64,000 bases of DNA from Rotaria macrura. Taxonomy: Eukaryota; Rotifera; Eurotatoria; Philodinida; Philodinidae. This document shows positions 13,918-23,226 of the stretch, piece after piece; the first letter of the stretch is position 1, and the number at the start of each line of letters is the position of its first letter. The stretch spans positions 62,001 through 126,000 of the forward strand of contig OENT01000169.1 in assembly GCA_900239685.1 (NCBI GenBank), read 5' to 3'. Made by a program: the position numbers and the translations under genes. The notes under the pieces were generated by a model. It was not told the DNA's origin and searched no databases. It saw nothing but the letters and a program-made list of their open reading frames with translations.

Positions 13918-14016
13918 GAACTAATTCGTTTTTCAAACAATTCGTCATTGAGTTCTCTACGAAACCATGAGTTTCATTTATCCTAAATAACTTCCGTTAT
14001 TTTTCTATAATTGATA

Positions 14017-14977
14017 CTAGCGATTAGTCCAACTAATCCAACTGGTACAACTTTCTAAAACAACTTCTTCTCTAATATTTTTCACTGCTTGTTTTAGTTC
14101 TTTAATTAAGATTTGTTTTGATTTAATGTTGTTCCAACTTATTTGATAAACAAGTTCGTCGTATATTGAGTAATCTAAAGGATTAAGGTCGGGTGAATTT
14201 GGAGGCCAATAATCTTTGTCAATAAATGCAGGCAAATGATCGTGATACCATTGTTAAGTTAAATAATGTGTATGTGGTCTTGATCCATCTCGTTGAAATA
14301 TCCAGTGATCACCAAAAATCTTATGACCATATTTTAAGGTCACTGGCAACACTTCTTTTATATAACGAGCATGATCTACTGTATCTTTGTCCGAAATCAA
14401 CAATGGTGTAAGACCTTTCGAACAGGCACTCAACCAAATTATAACCTTCTGCGGAAATTTTGTGTGCTGTTTAATACCACCCTTTTTATCAGCTTCATCA
14501 CGATTAACTACTCATGTATGATCATTTTGAGTGTTGTACATGCCATTTAAATCAAAAATGTTTTCGCTCGAAAAAAGAATTTTTAATGTTTGCTCTTTTC
14601 GAAAGTTGTTTCTTACCCAATGGGTAAATTTAATTCTTCTGGCTTTTTGAGCGTCAGTAAGTAATGGTTTAATTATGAAGAATTCTTTGAACGGTTGTTC
14701 TGGGTAATATTGAGTTCCATGGCAAATTTTCGAGATTATATTCCATTTTTACCTTTAATCGGTTTCTGACTTTTTGAATGTTCGCCTTAGTTCGAATTAA
14801 CTTATAACAACCTGATGAACGCATGAGCTGGATAGAGCCAGTCTCTCTGATGATTTTGCACCACAGATTTATTGTACGAAACCCAACGACACCTTTAACA
14901 TCATTAGATATTTTTGGTGAACCATCACCGTTTCGGTACTTAGAAAGTAGAAGTGTTTGCATAGTTTTACTTTTCAT
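14017..14977 (-). pseudogene. Mariner/Tc1-type transposase, inactivated
   Basis: This was a DDD transposase. The N-terminal helix-turn-helix part starts at 14977. A stretch reading KPLLTDAQKARRIKFTHWV lies near 14670-14620 in a shifted frame. The C-terminal catalytic part ends with WPPNSPDLNPLDYSIYDEL and stops at 14017. From the Asp of QDGSRPH to the Asp of NPLD I count 37 residues, the spacing of the DD37D (maT) lineage. Inactivating lesions are a TGA at 14514-14512, a TAA at 14256-14254, at least one frameshift, and Ser-Ser where the first catalytic Asp belongs (FSSEN in place of the usual FTDEK). Subfamily assignment rests on spacing only. Confidence 0.9.
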
Positions 14978-15070
14978 TATTGAAAATAATAATTAAGTTC
15001 ATGAAATAAAACTAGGTAGGCAGTTCTGTAGAGAATTCAATAACGAATCGTTTGAACAATAAAGAACAGT

Positions 15071-15140
15071 CCTCTAATGTAAAAAGTAAAAACGTCATAG
15101 ATGGTGTACTAATGTGTACTATTTATTTTGGGCCATCTGT
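15071..15140. repeat. Right TIR of the mariner element
   Basis: Runs from 'cctctaatgtaaaaagtaaa' to 'gggccatctgt', followed by the TA duplication at 15141-15142. It is the partner of the left TIR. The inner halves are better conserved than the tips. Confidence 0.9.
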
Positions 15141-15142
15141 TA

Positions 15143-16249
15143 TGTCAGTTTCCCACTGTTCATCGCAATTATTGATTACAATTCCTGGGACAATTCAAAT
15201 CCCTCTCAAAGACGAGGATTTTTCGATATCATTCGCAACACTTACGAGTGTGAATCGCGGTCTTCCAGTAACCGTAATACACACCTGAATGTAATGATCT
15301 TGGAAGATCGTTTTTTTACGAAAATCGTTCTTTTAAGCTATTTTTGAGACCTGAATATCGGCATTGATGCATAACAGTATGCTTTAATCTTCGACGTTGC
15401 GTACCTGTATTTTTCCTAGTGTTCTTGAGACTGTTATAGCGAAAACCAAATTGAAGATCATGACAGCTCTTCGCTATAGAATTCCTTCATCTCCAGAGCT
15501 GAAACTTTATGTTGCTGAATGATATAGAACTAATGTCTGAGGCCATCTTTCAAATTGAATCCTTAATTCATGGTTTTGTAGACAGTTAATGGAAAATTTG
15601 AAAAAGTTGAGCTGAAGCCAGTTGAGAGTCTGCCTTTTTGCAGTTGGTATTTTTTGAGAATGGTTAATTTTTTGAAATATTTGAAGTTTCAAGTTGAATA
15701 TTAATTTTGTTCCGGTGAGGCTCTTTGTGCTTCCACAGTTTTTAAGAAGACAAGAAAAAAATTCACTCTGAGATCTGTGAAGCTTTACTTCAAGCCGAAA
15801 ACAGCTGATTTCTGTTATTTTTCTGATTTTTTTGATTTTAATCAATTGATTTTAATCAGAAAAATCAAAACAAAATTGGGAAAATTAGAAAAATCACAGA
15901 AATCAAGAAAACCGGATTTAAACGCTTTCTCTCTAGATTGATATTTCGAACAACAAGAATACCAAATTTTATCATTTCAATCGAGTTACTGATTTTTTTT
16001 TGGACTTTTTCGATTTAAAATTGATTGAAACTCAAAATATCAGCTGTTTCCCCTTTGCTTTACTTACTTGGTTGAAGAATCGCCTGAGCCCCTAAGAGAC
16101 GGGATTTAACATATGACCTGACTCTTTGTGTTGCAAATTATGAAGAAAAAGGACTGCAAATGCTTTCCTCTGAATGATTAAGAAGCGTAGTGATAGATTT
16201 TGTAGATTTTTATGAATTTCCAGGTGTTTTATTTCGAGTTGCTATTGAG
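15143..16249. other. Gene-free stretch with an imperfect inverted repeat
   Basis: No gene is recognised. The segment right after the mariner element (15143-15300) still has repeat-like words of moderate GC and may be the continuation of the 13550 tract. Around 15806-15907 sequence like 'tgatttctgttatttttctg' is mirrored by 'ttagaaaaatcacagaaatca', an imperfect inverted repeat of about 35-45 bp arms that could be the core of a small non-autonomous element. The 112-codon frame on - at 15507-15845 has no family features. Confidence 0.45.
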
Positions 16250-16925
16250 AACGTTCAAGACATTTCCAAAGACCTCTTGGCGGATTTCTCATCGGTCAGT
16301 AACACAGACCCAGAACGAAGTTGAGTAATCGGATCCTATCGTGTCGCCTTAATACCTACAGGATTCGATCGGAAGTAACTGGGAATCCAGTGACCCAGAA
16401 TCCGATATAAAATCCGACTGGATACGAATAATTTTTCACAGATCTCTATCAGTTCTCGTCGGATTCCGACAAAACCCGATGAAATCTGGACCGGATTCCT
16501 GGTCACTGGATTCTTCGACCTGGGGAAATAATTTTAGTGAAGCGCGTATTGTTAGTTCTGTTATTAATCCAGTGATCAGATTCGGTACAGGTTTGAAGCA
16601 TGCAGACGGGAGTCAGAAACCATCGGATCTTGATCGTTTCCTCTCCTGCCCGGAAAACTGTTCTTCCGTGACCCAGGAACCGGTTTGAGTATCAGTCGGA
16701 TCTGAACCCATATCCTCTCCCGGCAGTGAAACTTGGTCATCCGTGGCCAGAACCCATGCCAGAAACATGGGGCGTATCAGCGCATGCATTATGGTGGTTG
16801 GAATCAAAGGGAAGTGTGCCGAAACCGGTAACAGGAACCATTTCAGGGATCCTGCTTCCAGAATTCACTGGAAAAGCACTAGACCCAGGGTTTCCTGCAG
16901 TAGTTCTTTGACCTCGGCTGTGGTC
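16250..16925. repeat. GC-richer degenerate repeat tract, second copy
   Basis: Nearly 700 bp of GC-rich sequence made of short recurring words: 'aatccagtgacccagaatcc', 'ggattcctggtcactggatt', 'tcggatcctatc', 'cctgcccggaaaactg', 'catgccagaaacatgg'. Several words recur from 13550-13849 (aatccagtg, cctgccc/cctgccggaaa). Open frames of 60-86 codons on both strands overlap one another here, which is typical of GC-rich repeats without stops rather than of genes. Confidence 0.6.
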
Positions 16926-18199
16926 TTCCAATTCATGAGCTAGAACATATAAATGGTCGCACACAACATGTTTTCTTCTCTCTAACTGCCCTAACACTTA
17001 CTGATCTAGTTTTTCGAATCCATAAATAACGATTTTAAATAAAATGTAGAAATTGCTGCACATACGTTTTACACAATGTACCTACTCATTTCATTCGATT
17101 GCGGCGATACGAAAATATAGAAAAAGATTATAAAGAATATTCTCTTTTTCATATTATTCTCTTGACTATTAATGTAGAAATGGAAGTGAAAAGAGGAGAA
17201 AAGAAAAGAATAATGCATCACTTCCACGCTAACTTATGATGAACAAAGTCACAGAGTTTTTTATCGTACTGTGCTTTGTTAATTTTATTATTAGTTTGAT
17301 TTGCCTACTTCATTCGTATTTTAGTACGAAAAACGCCCCCTAACAAGTAGTGAATTTCAGCGTATTTATTTGTCCAAACGTATGCTTCGCACATTTTTGT
17401 ACCTTAAGCTCTCTAGGTCAACTGAAAACAGTAGTTTTCGAACACAAACAACACAATCATCAACAAAAAATCGTATTTTGCAACGCACTTTTCCTAGTTG
17501 GTCTTCTTCACTAACCAGCAATGATCGTCGAAAGCGAAATTCATATACTAGTAAGCAAATTTAGTTTACTAGAAGGACAGATATGTCATTTTGAATATTG
17601 ACAAAATTAATTCAACTTTTGCTGGCGTTTCTGATAAAACGTACGAGTTATAGAGTACATTATCTTAATCAGTTGGAAAAAATTGATACTATATGATCAC
17701 AGCTCTATCAAGATCATAACTTCTCACTGAACGTTCTGTATTCCTGGTTGAATGAAACTTGGATGTCTATAAGCGAATTTGAAACAGCTAAATCATTATT
17801 GAGACTTCTCTTTTTTGAATACAATACGCAAGTGCATGATTATTTAATCTTTGGTAGAAAAGAATACATTCCCTTTTTGAAATTTGTTGTAATTACCAGT
17901 TGCATCGATGAATTTTCTGCAAAATTTTACCAGTTCCTTTTTCAAAAATCAAAATTTCTTGAAATTAGTATGCTAGCTCGGGTGAAAACCCTACTTCTAA
18001 TCATTGTGCTCTATTGAAATTCATGATTTTGATAAGAATACGCCATAATTGCCTTGAAACTGTTTATCAATATTCTGCATTTGTTTTCGTAACACTTTCT
18101 ATGAAAAAATATCGTTGGGTGATCATGATATCTCTGTCAAAACAATACTACCTCTTCCATGAGAGTCTTCTTATACCACAAATGAATATTTATCGCATG
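16926..18199. other. No confident gene; possible worn coding fragments
   Basis: A frame at about 17360-17550 reads Ser/Arg/Thr-rich protein between a good acceptor ('gaatttcag' ending at 17359) and a usable donor (gtaagc at 17551), so it could be an isolated exon. A second frame at 17748-18017 is 89 codons long. I could not place either in a family. They may be the 5' part of the transposon fossil that follows, or chance. Confidence 0.3.
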
Positions 18200-20330
18200 A
18201 AGCTTTCTTTAAATTAATGGCTGATAAAACTGCTTATAAAATATTCGATTATCATTAAATTTTCGACACCATGAAACAACTTCGAATAATTACGGTCAAT
18301 ACCCAAGGAGAGAAAATTTTTCAAAAATGCGTTTAAGCGCTCGAAAACTGACTGAAAATTTAGGAAAGTGGACGTGTTTGGATGGCAATCGACGTTTCCG
18401 ATTGTGGTGAAAAACGCTCGTTTCTCCACCTTTTTGTGCGTTTAATCGCGTTTTCAGTCGAAAAACGCGTGAAAATGCATAAAAAAAAGAAAAATAGTGG
18501 TCGTNACGACCACTATTTTTCTTTTTTTTATGCATTTTCACGCGTTTTTCGACTGAAAACGCGATTAAACGCACAAAAAGGTGGAGAAACGAGCGTTTTT
18601 CACCACAATCGGAAACGTCGATTGCCATCCAAACACGTCCACTTTCCTAAATTTTCAGTCAGTTTTCGAGCGCTTAAACGCATTTTTGAAAAATTTTCTC
18701 TCCTTGGATAGTCACAAACGTATAGATTTTGACGATATTTTCTCGTTATCAGACACCGATTATAAAAGTCTTTTCAACTTCATACGAGGCTAAAATGACC
18801 ATATTCTCGCATACATTCCAACAACGTCTCTAAAGAACTCAATTAATCAATCTCCTCGTTGATGTTCTTACATGCTGATTGATGAAATTAAGACTGCTCT
18901 AAGAAATTCTGTATTTGTTTCTTTTTTATAGGCATTGCCAGCAAACGCAAAGTGAGCAAACTTAGTATACATGCTGCTCACTTTGCTCCATGGTGAAATA
19001 TTTCGTTCATATTTATCTCTACGATGCGCATGTTACTCGGGAAGAAACTTTTGATCAACACTCATTTTCATAGCTACTCAGCTATTAACTAAAAGTCGAA
19101 AGAATTGCGCTTTGGTCCTCGGTGGAACTTATTTATATATTCAGATGAGATTGATTTTCTGCTTATTTTTGACTTTTACTGTTTTCTTTTGATGGGTAGA
19201 AAAGTCGTTACAAGGAAACGCAGCGAGAAACTTTCAATCAACACAAGAATCGTTCACTTTTCAAATCGATTGTTCTTGTCACAATGACAGAATACAAAGT
19301 CGGTAGGTTTTGTCCATTTTTTTCGATAATTACTTATCAAGAACGCATCCATTTTAAAATAGATAATGATTAATAATCATGATGATATATTGATTCGAAT
19401 CGAGGTTTTCTGAATTCATCAGGTGTTTTAAAGATTCATGGCATTGATGGGACATATGCTATCCTTACTCTGTTCGAAATAATTTGATGCTGCAGATGTT
19501 AATAATCCTCGTTTCGAGAATATATTACTGTGGATGATACAGAGTCAATGTACATGTATATGTATCAAGCGCTTTAAATGGTTCAATCAAGTGAAAACTG
19601 ATTGCTCATTACAATCTATCCAAGACTTTGTGTATATTAGAAGTACTTCTCAATTGTTCCCATGTTTCTATGATAACTTCATTTTCATATGATGATGAAA
19701 TTATCTGCCGAATCAATGCACTGATGAGAGAAAGCAATGCATTTTGCAAAAAATATATGAACGATAATGATTTAACATGAAATTCAATATGGATTGTTAC
19801 CAACATTCAACATTCAACATTTGACTCTAACTTTTTCTCGATTGTCACTCAGCGATCTTAGCACATTAACTCTAGGTATTTCATTAAAGTTCTTGTCATA
19901 TCTTCATGATTGCCATTTTAGTAGTCGACCAATTGAAAAGGGCTCGAAGCTATGCAGAGGAACAGGCTAGTACATAGATTTGACAGACTCAAGCGTCAAG
20001 TTCTTAATTCAATTTGGTACTGATGCAAATGCACCTCCTATTATGAGCATTAGATTTCAGTCAGCGCATAAAATATCTTCTTAGAATCACAATTGTATTC
20101 AAATCGACCCGAATGGTATACTATTGTCTGGTATTATATTTGCCCATGCGGTCCAAGTGCTGTAGGATGTTGCTCTAACATCGCAGCAGCAGTATGGTTT
20201 CTTGCTTAGGGAAAGTCATCGATTCATGACCAACGCACAATTTTACTCAACTAACAACACAACTCTTCATTACTCACGGTCGATATTCGACTATATGGAT
20301 CGTCATACGACGAAGACGATGACATCAATA
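18200..20330 (+). pseudogene. Fossil DDE nuclease + SWIM zinc-finger transposon gene
   Basis: Conceptual translation in shifting frames gives, in order, the landmarks of a transposon-type protein. A piece like SHKRIDFDDIFSLSDTDYK starts at 18711. SRYKETQRETFNQHKNRSLF begins at 19203. A piece like DDILI then NRGFLNSSGVLKIHGID lies around 19381-19440, where the family normally has Asp-Arg-Gly-Phe. LMRESNAFCKKYM is near 19730. VDQLKRARSYAEEQ starts at 19924. A SWIM-type zinc finger (CPC...GCCSN, 20129-20179) is followed by an acidic tail. The last SWIM ligand His is Asn here, and stops and frameshifts are frequent, so the copy is dead. Assignment to the DDE_Tnp_4-like superfamily with a fused SWIM domain comes from remembered family patterns and was not searched. 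A 407-bp palindrome interrupts it. Confidence 0.7.
18302..18708. mobile_element. Palindromic MITE-like insertion (fold-back)
   Basis: The arms 18303-18504 and 18506-18707 (202 nt each) are perfect reverse complements around a single N at 18505. The outermost pair (18302/18708) mismatches. TA lies immediately outside on each side (18300-18301, 18709-18710). Removing the palindrome plus one TA joins the flanking sequence into a continuous reading frame of the fossil transposon gene (VN then SHKRIDFDD). That argues for a real insertion with TA target duplication, as made by Tc1/mariner-type transposases. It encodes nothing of its own; the mirrored 110-codon frames on both strands are a consequence of the palindrome. 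Such perfect arms suggest a recent insertion, and the N marks an unresolved centre in the assembly. Confidence 0.75.
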
Positions 20331-21138
20331 ACTATTCTCTACGTTCACATTAGCGTAAACATTTTCTTTCCCATTCTATGAAAAATATTCGGAACGTTCC
20401 TATTCTGATTCTTGTATCTTCAATAAATTTAAAACGAGTCATTCCCACAATATATACACTGTGTTCATAGACCGATACTCGATTTCCATTCGACAAGAAC
20501 CAATGAATTTAATGCTCTAGTGCATTGTACCTACCTGATATAAGATCAATCGTCATTCATAGAATCTATTTCATCGCTCTCTGGTATGATAATTACATAA
20601 GTAATTATCGGAAAAATTAATTCACACCATTAGAACCTTACTATTAATTCCTTTCATAGATTGACATGACTCCTATCATCTCATAGAAATAGTGATAGAG
20701 TTGAACTTTTCTGAACACCAAGAGAAATTCTTTCTAAAATATTACTGCTTTCTAAAATGATCCTATACTATTGATATCATAACTACTTTTAAAAAGAAAT
20801 AATCGAAAATGCTAGCCAAGCATTAGAAGGCCTCATGTTCTGACAGTTTTCTAGGTAACGATTAAGAACTATCCAAGCACAAAAAATAGCGATCAGGTCA
20901 ACTCGAATGATAGAGAAAAGCTTATGCAAACCAAAGATCCGTTGGTATCTATATAAAGACTTAATAAGTATCTATGTCTAAAGTAATGCGAATTACAGCT
21001 AAACTCGCATGTATTCTTCTACAGGTTTGCTATGTATTTTCTCATTCATTGACTGATATATGACAGTAGTGTTTTCCGTGGGTTCGCTACAGAGTTGCCA
21101 TCTGTTTTGCTTTTTCGGATAAACGACTTTCCCTTGTT
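20331..21138. other. Gene-free AT-rich spacer
   Basis: About 800 bp between the transposon fossil and the fold-back element. No open frame of note and no repeat recognised. Confidence 0.5.
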
Positions 21139-22295
21139 CCCAGGTCGATCAAAACGGTTCACCGTAAACAGCCGCAGTATCGTAAATGGTCGTTTTTACA
21201 TCGTATTCCACGGTTAAACTACCGTTTTAAGCCGTATTGTGGCGTTTTAACATGGCCCGTATTATGGCTGTACACGCCCAAATGTTTCATTACGATGAAA
21301 CTGTGATCGTACTGTGACCTGTAATTACGGAAAAACGCGACGTAACTACGCGTAACTACGATAAAAAAATCGTAGCTACGCGTACTTACGGTGAAAAATT
21401 CACAGCTGCGCAAGAGTGCGTCCTAGTTAATACCAGTTATGGGTCACAGTTGCGTTGCAATAGATACGAGAGATCACACAGATTAAGTTTTCATTTTATT
21501 TTTATTTTTATGGTGAGCTTAAAAACTTTTTCTGCACACAAAATAAAAAACTTAAAATTATAAAATTAAAATTTTTACAAAAAGTTTTTAAAAAATTAAT
21601 TTAAAAAACTAAAACTTTAAAAAAAATTTTTAAATTCAGAAATTAAAGAAAATAAATATCTAGAAAAATCTAAAAATTAACATCTAAAAAATGTTTTAAA
21701 ATTTGATAAATGATGAAAAAAAAATTTCGTTAGAAAAATTTTAAATAATTTAAGAAAAAAGAAAAAAAGTTTCGAAAAGTTAAAAACTGAAAAAAAAGAA
21801 ACAAGTTAAGTATGCATTTTACTGTTTAAGTAAAATAACTTATAAACGAAAATGTGACGAGCACTGCTATTTATACTGATTTTCTGTGGCTATATAAGTA
21901 TTAGTGCTCCAGTGTGACCAATTATTAATAAGGAAGAATCATTCATAATTGGTCAGTTACGTTTACAACGCATTGTACGATGTGATCACTCCGACGCATT
22001 TACGCTGGTATGCGTCGCAGTATGCGTAATTTCTTATAGAGACCTATATCACTAGGATGAATGCGGCGTAAAATTGGCTCTGCGCGTAAATGCGGCGCAC
22101 TTGCAAAAAATGAGGTGACATGGGCGGACACCGTAAATGCACAGTAAAACCCTCTTATAGACAGCGTTATACTATCGTGTTCTATAGAACATACAGCCGT
22201 ATTACCGACCATGTTAAAATAGGATAATACGACGCCATAATGGGCCGTAGTTTCATCGTATACGACCGTTTACGGATCGTTCTGTTCGACTTGGG
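21139..22295. mobile_element. Long-TIR non-autonomous (fold-back) element
   Basis: The left end starts 'cccaggtcgatcaaaacgg'. The right end, reverse complemented, starts 'cccaagtcgaacagaacga'. The two sides continue to match imperfectly for about 100-135 bp, through 'ttttaacatggcccgtatta' on the left and 'ttttaacatggtcggtaata' on the right (reverse complement). The terminal arms are about 21139-21273 and 22193-22295. Just inside lie short internal repeats rich in CG dinucleotides ('cgtaactacgcgtaactacg' at 21341-21360). The core 21490-21830 is almost pure A/T with long A and T runs. It encodes no transposase. I found no convincing target-site duplication, so the exact ends and the superfamily remain open. 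Confidence 0.65.
21490..21830. repeat. Extreme A/T-rich core of the fold-back element
   Basis: About 340 bp made almost entirely of A and T in short homopolymer runs (aaaatttttacaaaaagttt and similar), with very few G or C. It separates the CG-rich arms of the surrounding element. There is no coding potential. The A-tracts would give an unusual, nucleosome-disfavouring structure. Confidence 0.8.
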
Positions 22296-22851
22296 TTTCT
22301 TCACAATTCAGCAGAGAGAAAAAACTAATATTGCTTATTAAAACCTGATCGTTAAGGTACATGGTGTGTAATGACAGTTTTTCATCTATCTGTTAACTTA
22401 CAGGCAGAACATTAAAACTTTTGGTATGAAAGAAAGACTGTTTTCAATTGAGATTAATAACGTAAAAATACAATTCTTATTTCAATCAATAGCTAACTCT
22501 GCTGACCTATAGCTTTTCTCTACTTCATTGACACCGACCATTTTTGTAACAAATGCATAAAGAGATAATGATTGAGAATGAACACAATCATGGAAATGGA
22601 CAATGGCAATAATAGTGTTACAATCAGGTATAAATAAAGCTGTAGAAACCGTAGGAAATGCTTGAAAATTTTAAGGATTACCTTCATCTAGATCGACATT
22701 TACCTCATAAAAATATTCAAAACTAAAAGAAGACAGCAAAAGTCTAGGTTTTCGCTTTTCTAAGTATTTTTCGACTTCATGAGGTGGCAACTCTGGCTTC
22801 CTAGTACCATGCCCGCTACAGTTATTCTACATACTATTTCTTATAAGTTGA

Positions 22852-23226
22852 TTAGCATGCTTGGTCAAATTATTGGACAAAAATAGTCCCGTCGTGAAAA
22901 ATTTTATAGAGTTAAGGATTAAAATTAATTACCTTTCTAATTATATACAATTAGTGGCGATTTTCTTACAATTTTCAAATAGGGTCGATTTTGGTAGAAT
23001 ATCAGTTCCCGCTCTTACACTTCAAAATCTTCATCGATGCAGATCTCTCTTAGATAGAGTTCATGGAAATATAACACAATTTTCTTTTTTGATTGATAGC
23101 TTAGAAGAGCATCTTCAAAAATATACACTCAATAGCTCTCCCCGATTGAATATAGAAAGGAAGAACAAAAATGAAATGGGAGTAGAAAATTATGAAATAC
23201 ATTTTTTATTGTATGTGTGTACATGA
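22852..23226 (+). other. Unassigned open frame, 120+ codons without ATG
   Basis: The longest open frame in the left half. It opens after a TGA at 22849-22851 and has no ATG before its last quarter, so it is at best an internal exon or a gene remnant. A possible acceptor ('gttgattag') ends at 22855. The translation is leucine-rich with an amphipathic look (SLLDRVHGNITQFSFLIDSL) and resembles no family I know. No neighbouring exons were found. Confidence 0.25.

Larger units (their letters stand above)
13852..15140 (-). mobile_element. Tc1/mariner element (DD37D, maT-like), decayed
   Basis: A 1289-bp element bounded by TIRs and flanked by TA on both sides (13850-13851 and 15141-15142), the target duplication of this superfamily. 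The TIRs run about 13852-13917 and 15071-15140. The outer 19 bases pair with a few mismatches, and an inner block such as 'caccatctatgacgtttt' matches exactly apart from single-base indels. The size is normal for an intact Tc1/mariner element. The single gene inside lies on - and is a pseudogene (separate entry), so the copy can no longer move itself. It sits at the edge of the GC-richer repeat tract. Confidence 0.93.

Noticed and set aside
16479-16997. Overlapping 60-86-codon frames on both strands
   Set aside because: They lie in a GC-rich repeat tract where stops are rare; no domain and no splice signals.
18302-18708. Palindrome as a pure assembly artefact
   Set aside because: Not excluded because of the N, but TA on both sides and the restored frame on removal fit a real insertion better.
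18296-18711. Two identical 110-codon frames on opposite strands
   Set aside because: They are mirror images created by the palindrome and cross its central N.
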